DNA from: Pempheris klunzingeri
Lineage: Eukaryota > Chordata > Actinopteri > Acropomatiformes > Pempheridae
Length of the DNA: 64,000 nt
NCBI RefSeq assembly: GCF_042242105.1
Contig: NC_092019.1
Span: 21,876,828 to 21,940,827 of the forward strand
Direction of reading: 5' to 3'
Made by a program: the position numbers and the translations under genes. The notes under the pieces are model-generated. The model searched no databases. It was not told where the DNA came from and saw only the letters and a program-made list of their open reading frames with translations. How positions within the stretch are numbered: the first letter of the stretch is position 1; every line of letters begins with the position of its first letter. Below are positions 36,833 through 64,000 of the stretch, piece by piece.

Positions 36833-37165
36833 ATTCAAGGGGCACTCCACCAGTTTTACACACAAAGTTTGCTCACCAAAAGAGTTTTCTTCAATCGGTG
36901 AAAACATTTTACTAATGTCTTCTGCGGCTCTGAAGGAGGAAGTGTGTCTGTTGACACGTCTCGGGAAGAGCTACTGCAGAAGTGAAAAAAGTCACATTAA
37001 GTCTTCCGTTGTACCAGAGGTCTGATAAACTGCCTCCAGTGATGTCGCTTGAGTCGTTGTGAGCTAAGTCTAAAAAGCAAAAATATCTCAAGATGTGGAG
37101 TTAGAGTGCCGCTACCAGCATAACCCACCTGAACTGACCATTGGAGTTGCATTGTGGGTAATGTA
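36833..37165 (+). repeat. Dispersed repeat, copy 1 (paired with 55665-55830)
   Basis: It opens with AAGGGGCACTCCACCAGTTT and closes with GTTGCATTGTGGGTAATGTA. Both end blocks recur, inverted, at 55665-55830 with a shorter middle. Both copies lie in introns of phldb3. Confidence 0.6.
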
Positions 37166-38263
37166 GACGGCAGGTTTTGAGAGGGGAAGGAGATTGTGTG
37201 GAATTAAAAAAAAAATTGGATGTAAAGTTGTGTCTTCAGGTGAAGCTATTTGACTTGCCGACTGATTTCATTGACATATTGGCACACTGATCTTCATCAG
37301 ACCAAACCTTTCCTGCTTTAACTTTTTCTTTATAAAATGAGAGCGAGAACAAAAGTCATCATCTTGCAAAATGATGTTGTCATAATTTACTATATGTGCT
37401 CTTATAGATGATAATTGATTGAAAAGTCCTATTTTGTCTTCAAGGCAGCTAATGACATGCTTTCAGCGTGTCATTGTGTGACCCCTGAGTGGGCAAACTG
37501 TCTCTGCAGAAAGTGGGATTTCTATCTTTGCTATCAACAGTTAGCAGAGTCCAGTTTTCTCCTGCAGCAGGAGACAAACTCTTTACTTAGAGACGTCTAT
37601 CTGGATTCCCTGAGATCAAACACACTAGTGATGCCTGTTTGGACGGCTGATACTTGAGTGGAAGAGAGCGATAAGACTTTGCTGATTTGAGCAACACAGT
37701 GAGACAATATGACCGAGTGGCATTCTGGTGTGTTGAACATGCATAGCTCTGTCAACAACACTAGTCTGACTGTGTCTGTGTGTGTGAGTGTGTTTTGTTT
37801 TTGTGAATCAGCTGTTGCTGGTTATTGCTGATCTGTGGCTGATAATTAGCATTGCATACGATAACGCGGAGCCCTGAAGTCTTCCAGGATCAGTTCGAGA
37901 GTGGAGGGTCACGTCTTGTGTCGTTGTGTAACTCATGCACGCAAACACATGGACGCTTGATGCTGAACTACGCCTCTGTTTGCTCCCCCTCTGCTATCTT
38001 ATTCTCCAGAGGCGCTCCCCTCCCCACAACCAGGTCCAATTATTTTGGGCACAAAACCGGGTTTTGTTCTTTGATCTGACTCTCAGAGTGAACTTTACCC
38101 ATCTTTTTGTTTTTCCCCTGCATGAGCGTTATTTTGATCCAGATGGTGCTCTTCTTACAGTCGCCCTGTCTCCCTCTCTCGTTTTGTCACTGCGTTGTGT
38201 TTGTTTAGCCTTTTGTTTGTTGCATTTGACAAATAACCGTGTTAACATGAATGCATTGACTTT

Positions 38264-38294
<31 letters not shown>
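38264..38294 (+). repeat. (CT)n microsatellite
   Basis: A CT run of about 30 nt in phldb3 intron 1. Confidence 0.85.
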
Positions 38295-38295
<1 letters not shown>

Positions 38296-39631
38296 ACCCC
38301 CCCTCCCTCCCGGCTCTGCTGTGTTGATAGTGTATCTGAGTGGACTTTAGTTAGAGGTCAGAGAGTAAATGCTTGCACTCATGTTTGTTTGGATAATAAT
38401 GTAACTGAGTGTGAAGCTCTATCTGCCCTATTTTCCCAAGTTGACAGCTTTTACTGGACCGCAGATGCTCAAAACACTCATGTATGTATAGTAATCTATT
38501 CCCCTGAGATTTTTTTTTAACTCCAGACGTTTGGCCTCTGAACACATGAACGTGTTGCTGTAGCCCTGTGATTTTTTTTTCCTGCTGTTTTAGTTCACTT
38601 TCTCTTAGTTGAAGCATTTTCCGAGCCGTGAAAGGACCTGGTTTGCTCAGTGCTCAGTGTCTTCTGCTACTGAAAATGTTACCATCTGGTGTGAGACAAA
38701 TCTGCATCCTTATTCAGTTCATGCTGAACTTCTCCTCATAGAAATCTGGTTATTTTTCTGTAACGCAGTGACATCAGTGACCTTTATCCTTCAAGCATGT
38801 GACAGCCATGTCAGTCCAATTCTAATTCCAGAGTTTTCTTCTGCTCACCGTCCCATTCTCATGAACCTAATATCTCCGGAACACCTCGAATTTGACACAA
38901 ATGTCTGAACGTACCAAGGACTCAAGGATGAACTGACTAGATCTACACCTCTCTAATGCAGTTTCGACTCGAGCTGAACATTATAACCTTCATGAACGGA
39001 TGATTTATAGCTGGGCTGTTGTGTTAGACTGCATTAGTTTGATATATGACAACTTGGCGTATATTATGAGTTGAGACAGCCATAGATGTAGACTGCAACT
39101 TGACTGGTTGGCAGAGGCATGCAACCGTCAGGCGATAATTCTAGTTTTCACGTGGACCCAAGTTTATGGACTAATGAACGACCAGTGATCACAGGCTGGC
39201 GGAGTTGGAATTACCCCCATGAATTTTCCTCTATGAACATGATTGTGTTTTATATCCTCCATGAAGCAGCATGTTGCACATTCAGTGCACCACTAGAAAC
39301 AAGACGCTGGCCTTTGACATTTAACACTCCACTTCCTGCTGTTTTTTCACTTTCGCCTCCCCCTCTCCCATGTCTTTCTCCGTGTCAGTGTGCCAGTCGC
39401 TGTTTGGAAGCCCTCACTCATATCTCAGCTGCATATTTATCTCGGTTCTTCCACTCTGCCTGCATTCCCTGCCGCCTAATAAGGTCTGGATGCGAGGAGA
39501 GAGGGAGGGCTCAGAGGGCGAGGGGAGATGGTGGGAAAAGGTTGGACAATAGGAATCAAAAGTATTTTCCCACAAGTTGGTTTTGGTCTGTGCGCGCATG
39601 AGTGTTTCTGCCAGCAGGCATGTTTTTGTGT

Positions 39632-39663
39632 AGAGAGAGAGAGAGCGAGAGAGCGAGAGAGAC
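39632..39663 (+). repeat. (GA)n microsatellite, imperfect
   Basis: An AGAGAG run with two GCGAGA interruptions. Confidence 0.85.
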
Positions 39664-40337
39664 CACACAGAGGAGGACTAAAGGGCAAAATAGAATGAAG
39701 AGACCAGGATAATAGGCTCACAGGTTGACATATTCCCAAAAGCTGGGAAGCACTTTGTGTATGTAGTGTACTCAAAGCGTAGCGCCTATAGAGATATTTG
39801 CTCTGGTAAATGCACATGAATGTGACAGAACAAAAGTACGACATAAAAGTACTTGAAAGTCTATTCCAATATTTTTGTGGGTGATTTTTCTCAGTAGTAT
39901 ATCATCGATTGTTCTAGTTCCATTCATACACTCTCTCTGATCAGGCATCAAAAGCCTCCAACGGTATAGACTATTATTTATCAATGTTTGCGTCCACACA
40001 CACCCACGCTAGGAGAAAAACCCTGAAACCCAACCACAAGCCAGCGCCCACATCCTGAATTCTCTCCTCTCTGTCACTATTGCTTCCTCTTCACAGGAAG
40101 CAGGGTGTTTTCTCCATCACAGACCGGTTCCTGGAAGCCGGTGGGGAGTTTTGTGTTTTAAAGTGCTCATGCAGTCCCACTCAGCTGTAACATCCCCCTG
40201 TGCACTTGTCACCTGATCCCTGATGAGCCCTCAGCCGTGCAGCAGATTAGATTACCACAATATTCAACAAAGTCCGCCAGACCCCCCTGCGCTCCGTGGC
40301 TCTCATTAACTGCCTCACATGTCTTGGCCTTTTAGAA

Positions 40338-59030
<18,693 letters not shown>

Positions 59031-59680
59031 CCTCTTGCATACGTGACTGTAAAATCCTTGAGTGAAGCTACTGAGTGGACAATGCATTGAGTCATTTTCC
59101 CCCGTGGGAGGGGCTGGTTTGGCCGAGATCCACCTCAGGGTCTGGTTCTGTACCTGGGACTCAGGAATCTGTGGATAAAGTACATGACACACACAGAGGT
59201 GCTGGACAGATGTGCTGAAACGCAAGCGGAGGACACTGTTACTGAAAGAGCGATGCTTTAGTGGTGACAGAGCTGAACCAGCTGCAAACCACAAGCAGCT
59301 TGACAGACCAGCCTGGGTGTCTGTTACTGGGGGGGTTTCACCCTCTGAGCCTGGCCTCCCTCTGCTGGTCACAGTCCAGCATTACAGGACTGGTGTACAC
59401 TACACCACAACACACTACAACAGGGGGGGAGGTACACAATAATGGCAACACTTGTGCAATGCAATGCAATCCAGTATAACATCCCAGCAATAAGTATGCC
59501 TTATTACACTGTCAGAGGTCTGGATTTGTTGTCCTTTTTTATGTTGGATTGATTTATATTGTTATATTGTGTGTTTCCATTAATGTGTCCATATCCCAAA
59601 TCTTTGTTTTCATAAACTGAATTTTCATGAATTAAATTATTATTATTTGGAAATTTATATGGGTTTGATATGCAAATAAA
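59031..59680 (+). other. phldb3 3' UTR (probable)
   Basis: Non-coding sequence from the TGA stop to an AATAAA signal at 59675-59680. The end is inferred from this signal. Confidence 0.55.
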
Positions 59681-60417
59681 TGAAGGCATACTCTGTCATG
59701 AATGCACTATATTAAATGTTTATTCATAAAAAAAAAAAAAAGTTTGCTGTCTTGTTTTAACATTTTAATTGGCGACACTAAATAATAGGAAGAAAGGGAG
59801 ACATCTTTTTTTCACCATTCAGTCATCAGTCTAGATGGATGCTTATTCAGCTTCGGTGCAACGTCTTCGTTTTCAGTGTTGTGTAATGTGCATTTTTTCC
59901 CATTTGTCTTCCAGCGGTGCTTCTTGTTGTCGCAAGATTTCTGTCAGTTTTACCAATATTTCAACAATTACCAGCCATCGTCCCGTACCTGGGATCATAT
60001 TTTTCCCCGGTTTCTCTCACACTTGTTGTTACATTTTATTCTGAGAAATTACAAAGATAAATGACCATATTGCGATTTTATGTCCCACAGGAGTATTTGT
60101 TGGAAGTACTTTACACCTTATTTCAGAAAACACTGTTATTTTGTGACATTTTCTGAAAAAAAGATTCACACATTTCATGAAGAAATGATTCACACACTCT
60201 CCACACTTATTTTCTCACTTTATGTATCTGAACATTATCAACCATTTCCCTGTAATGCAGCAGGACATTGCAACACCTGATGAAAAATAAGCTCACAGAA
60301 AGTTTTTTTTAATTTATTGATATGCAACACAAATCTCATCTTGTTTCCCTTTTTCTATAGTTCAGTTGAATGTGATTTTGATATGACAATTTAATACAAC
60401 GTAGTTGTGCACTAAGT

Positions 60418-60420
<3 letters not shown>

Positions 60421-60480
<60 letters not shown>

Positions 60481-60533
60481 ATGTATATATGTGTGTTTAT
60501 ATATATGTGTGTGTGTATATGTATGTATATATA
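60421..60533 (+). repeat. TG/TA microsatellite, left of the MITE
   Basis: A TG run followed by TA and mixed TATG units, ending in the TA target dinucleotide of the inserted element. Confidence 0.9.
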
Positions 60534-61018
60534 CAGTCCCTGACAAAAGTCTAGTCCCTTACCAAAGTTGTTGGAACAACAAATAATAACTTGACTTGTA
60601 GTTGATCAATTGGAATCTGAAATGGTTTATATGAAAGGCAAAGGCCTCTGGATTATGTGTATTGTATCAAAATAAGGTTTTGTATCATTCATTGAGTTTT
60701 ATCATTTAATTAGAACAGAAAGGTCAGATTTGGCTTGGACAAAAGTCTTGTCGTGCCTTTAAATGATTCAACCAATCACAGATTAGAGCTTCACCTGTGA
60801 CAAATACTGTAATTAACACATTCCCAGGTGTGTCTGTTCTAATTAAATGATAAAACTCAATGAATGATACAAAATCTTATTTTGATACAATACACATAAT
60901 CCAGAGGCCTTTGCCTTTCATATAAACCATTTCAGATTCCAATTGATCAACTACAAGTCAAGTTATTATATGTTGTTCCAACAACTTTGGTAAGGGACTA
61001 GACTTTTGTCAGGGACTG
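60534..61018. mobile_element. Tc1/mariner-type MITE with 186-bp inverted arms
   Basis: It is a non-autonomous element of 485 bp. It starts CAGTCCCTGACAAAAGTC, ends with the exact complement, and is flanked on both sides by TA (60532-60533 and 61019-61020), the target duplication expected for the Tc1/mariner superfamily. The arms 60534-60719 and 60833-61018 are each 186 nt and differ at only two positions by my reading. The 113-nt loop contains a second GACAAAAGTCTTGTCG block like the ends. There is no open frame for a transposase. It sits within a TA-rich microsatellite. Confidence 0.9.
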
Positions 61019-61023
61019 TATGT

Positions 61024-61112
<89 letters not shown>
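61019..61112 (+). repeat. TA/TG microsatellite, right of the MITE
   Basis: TA run, TG run and TA run. It continues the tract interrupted by the insertion. Confidence 0.9.
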
Positions 61113-61116
<4 letters not shown>

Positions 61117-62982
61117 ATTTCTCTGCACCAGTTGCAGAGCATCTGAGCTCATTTCCTGTTGTTTTGACATACAAATGAAAATCCCCTTGCATTAGACTTT
61201 AACCTCAGGCCTCAGACACTTTACCCTGTGTACCTGTGAGTCCCCCTTTAAAACTGCAAATATAAGTTTCACACTGACGATGCAACAATAACACACATTG
61301 TGTGTCCGCTCTCTGCAACACTTCATTAAGACGCTGGAAGACTTTCATTGAATAATATATTGATTTTTGTCATTTTGTTTGACATTCTGCTTCAAATCAC
61401 TAGTGCTTAACTGCTATTTTCTAATTCCAACTACACCTGTTCTGCCTTTCATGCAACCATTTCATCTCATGTCAGCACCGTTTGAATATCAGCTCACAGT
61501 GTTGAGACGTTTCCTCATTGGTGCGTTCAAATGCTCATGGAAAAAATCCAACCATAGAAACTTTTCTTATTTCAAGCAGCTATCAGAGTTACAGTCTTTT
61601 TGGCAAATTATCTTTTGGTTATATTCTTTGTTGACATCTGGTTGAGTGCAGTGGTCTAAGAGCGTTTAAAAAACGTCACACAGAACACCCACAGGCAACT
61701 ACCGCAGTAGTTGTTCTGCAGAATTTGTTATACATTTTTTTTTTTAAATTGAATATTAGTACTGCATCTAATGCAAATTTATTTAAGTAATGTTTTTTTT
61801 ATAATAAGATTACTTACACATAGTAGTCAAGCGGTGGTTGTCTTTGTATTGCCATTCATTTTGTTTCCCTTCACTGTTTTGACTAAACAGTATTTAAATA
61901 TTAAGCATTTTAATCCATTGCTGAATATGCCAAAAAAATCCATCTTGCTGTTCAAATCGTGAAACACTGGATGAACCTTAGTACATTTTCTACTATCACA
62001 CATTTACAGTATATTTCATTGTAAATTAATTCTGGTCAGAGAAAATGTTAACATTCATGTGTGTTCATACATGTGTGCGATTCCCTCTAAAAACACTTCT
62101 ACAGCACTGCTGCAGTACAGAGAGAGGATCAAAACCCTGCTGCTGTGCTGGGCGCCACCCCCCACCCCCCACCCCAGACACAGCTTTCAAGAGCAGAGTG
62201 TGCCATCCACACACACCACCAGTCTGACATGACTCCTGACCTGGATCACTACCACTGACCTCTCAATGCTGGTAAAACCTTTATTTGCTCTTTTATCTAT
62301 TTCAATATATATCAGAGATGTATATACTTCATAATTAAAAACCAAGTCAGTGGTTTTGTATTTGAATCTCAAATATGATCTTTTTTTTCCTTAGAAAGTA
62401 AAAACACTTGCATGCTGAACTTCATTGTTGGCTGTGAGGTAAGATTTGATTTTCAGAAAATGATTGCAAGTTGTGAAAATGTATCACGTCCGTAATTCAT
62501 GCAGTAGATACACGCAGAGATAAATTTATTTTTCTCAAACTTACTCAAGTACATTAGTTAAGTCTTTCACATTTGCCAGAGTTTCAGACTCTCTCAAACT
62601 CTTTCTAAATCTTTTCTGTTGGTGTTGTGCTTGTGCTACATTGTTCTGATGTAGCTGCTTGTTTCTTTCCAGAATAGAGTTTTGCAGAACATATGCGAAA
62701 TTTCCATGCTTGAATACAAATTCAAGCATTCAGATGAGCTAATGTGACATTATCGTACACCTAACATATGTCATACTTGTATTTTGTTGTCATTTTTTCA
62801 TTCATTCATTTTCACTTTTAAGCAAATTATTGCTTCACTGCTGCTACAAGCTTGAACTAGGAACTACTTTCAGTAACAAAAGTCACAGGAAGGAAAAAAA
62901 ATTGACAATCTTGTACTTCGTGGGTCAGATGAACCAAATATAACTGTCCTCTACAAACAGGATTAAGTAAGAAGTAAGATTT

Positions 62983-62987
62983 GTGTG

Positions 62988-63038
<51 letters not shown>
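62983..63038 (+). repeat. (TG)n microsatellite upstream of the siglec-like gene
   Basis: A 56-nt TG run with one GC interruption, ending 40 nt before the start codon at 63079. It therefore probably lies in the 5' UTR, the promoter, or an intron just before the first coding exon. Confidence 0.9.
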
Positions 63039-63040
<2 letters not shown>

Positions 63041-63078
63041 AGTGCCTCTCTGTAGGATCATCGACCTGACAGAAAACC

Positions 63079-64000
63079 ATGACAGGTTCCGTCAAGGTTT
63101 TCCTCATATACTGTCTTCTTCAAGGTAAGCTGTTCCACATTTGAATGTGTTACAGATGTCTTACAATTATGCACAAATACAAATATACAAAAAACATTTA
63201 CTGTCTGCTGTTATTTGGAATGGTTTGGTTTTCCTTTTAATAATGAGAGTTTATCATTTTCTTGTCATCTTATTGCAATAGTGGACCTTCACCACTTGTT
63301 GAAATACTTATTTGTGTGTTTACCTTGGCTGATATTTAATATTGATATGTTGATATTGTTGTTATTGTTTCACCTCAGGCGGTTTATGCCAACACTGGGC
63401 AGCCTTCATGCCCCAGGCAGTGGAGGGGCTGAGTGGATCCTGCGTGATCATCCCCTGCACTTTCACCTTGCCGCCAGGTTGGGATCAATACCTGGATGAT
63501 TCATGCAAGGCCATTTGGAAGAAAGGCAGCTGGAGTCGAACGCAGGTGTTTGATTCCAGCCTCACTGGGGCAAGTGCGAGCTTAAACATCCTGCAGGGAG
63601 ACCTAACGGGGAACCTGCGTGACAAGGACTGCACCACCATCTTCAACAACCTGCCATCCAACCATTATGACAACTACTACTTCAGACTGCACTGTGAGAA
63701 CGATCTCAAGTTCAACTTTCAAACGAGTGTCCTCATCACCGCTCAAGGTGTGTCCTACTGTATGTCACACGCTGTTACGCATGTAAAGCCACTTCTTTTG
63801 GTTTCTCTCTTTTCATTTCCTTGCTGTTCCCTCCTCAGATTCGCTGCCCAGACCTACCATAACTCCATCCAGGCTGGAGGTGGAAGAAGGGACTCCGGTG
63901 AGGTTGAACTGCTCGACCGTAGCTCCCTGTCCCATTCTCCCCCCAGTTCTGACATGGAGCCCCAGTGTGGGTGACACTGAGGAGAGCGTGGAAGCTAAAT
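63079..64000 (+). CDS. Siglec-type Ig receptor, MAG/CD22-like (3'-truncated by window edge)
   Basis: This is a cell-surface sialic-acid-binding Ig-like receptor. Exons: 63079-63124 (signal peptide, [15 protein letters not shown]), 63379-63747 (V-set domain) and 63839-64000 and beyond (start of the first C2-set domain). All join in phase. The V domain reads [18 protein letters not shown], with the CxxxxPC arrangement of siglecs. The F strand reads NYYFRLHCE; the Arg after YYF is at the place of the invariant sialic-acid-contacting Arg of the family. The next exon has [20 protein letters not shown] and [13 protein letters not shown], typical of siglec domain 2. Remaining domains, the membrane segment and the tail are beyond the window, so MAG (siglec-4), CD22-like and other fish siglec-like genes cannot be told apart. 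The ATG is followed at once by the hydrophobic leader, with A at -3. An acceptor-like CTCTGTAG near 63052 may mean a further 5' UTR exon. Confidence 0.85.

Larger units (their letters stand above)
59681..63078. other. Spacer between phldb3 and the siglec-like gene
   Basis: AT-rich spacer. It contains a poly(A) run near 59728, a TA/TG microsatellite split by a MITE (60421-61112), and a (TG)n just before the next gene (62983-63038). I recognise no other gene. The C-rich stretch near 62155-62175 is CCCACC repeats. Confidence 0.6.

Noticed and set aside
39119..39601. 160-codon open frame in phldb3 intron 1
   Set aside because: No conserved motif. It overlaps open frames on the other strand and GA-rich low-complexity sequence.

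Overview
This window looks like nuclear DNA from a teleost fish, probably a spiny-rayed one. The genes have many short exons with GT-AG introns. The spacers are full of CA/TG and TA microsatellites, and of Tc1 and other interspersed repeats that I recognise as typical of fish genomes. Five protein-coding genes are visible, all on the + strand, and two of them run off the window edges. The exon joins given below were made by hand. At nearly every junction the splice phase and the reading frame agree, which is the main support for the gene models.

Layout from left to right. Positions 390-7947 hold a D2-type dopamine receptor lacking its first coding exon(s). Its introns carry a decayed Tc1 transposon and a tRNA-derived SINE. 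Positions 8800-13350 are a repeat-rich spacer. Positions 13356-23440 hold a type II transmembrane trypsin-like protease of the TMPRSS5/TMPRSS13 kind. It has a long Ser/Pro/Thr-rich cytosolic tail and no SRCR or LDL-receptor module that I can find. Positions 24462-27886 hold ethe1, the mitochondrial persulfide dioxygenase, complete in seven exons. Positions 28100-32500 are a spacer. A CpG- and CCT-rich promoter with a probable non-coding first exon (ending at 32710) and a 7.6 kb intron lead into phldb3 (coding 40338-59030, 14 coding exons, coiled coils and a C-terminal PH domain). Positions 59700-63050 are a spacer holding a very well preserved 485 bp inverted-repeat MITE. Positions 63079-64000 are the start of a siglec-type immunoglobulin receptor (MAG/CD22-like), cut by the window end.

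The genes do not form one pathway. They act in dopamine signalling, pericellular proteolysis, mitochondrial sulfide oxidation, a PH/coiled-coil scaffold, and sialic-acid recognition. The interest is in the linkage. In humans DRD2-TMPRSS5 (with PHLDB1 further along) lie on 11q23, while ETHE1-PHLDB3 (with MAG and siglecs) lie on 19q13. Here members of both blocks are neighbours, as expected if the two human regions descend from one duplicated ancestral segment. The least ordinary items are the stripped-down protease stem, the near-perfect MITE hairpin, and several nested or paired fish repeats. I found no RNA genes, CRISPR arrays, viral genes or operon-like structures.
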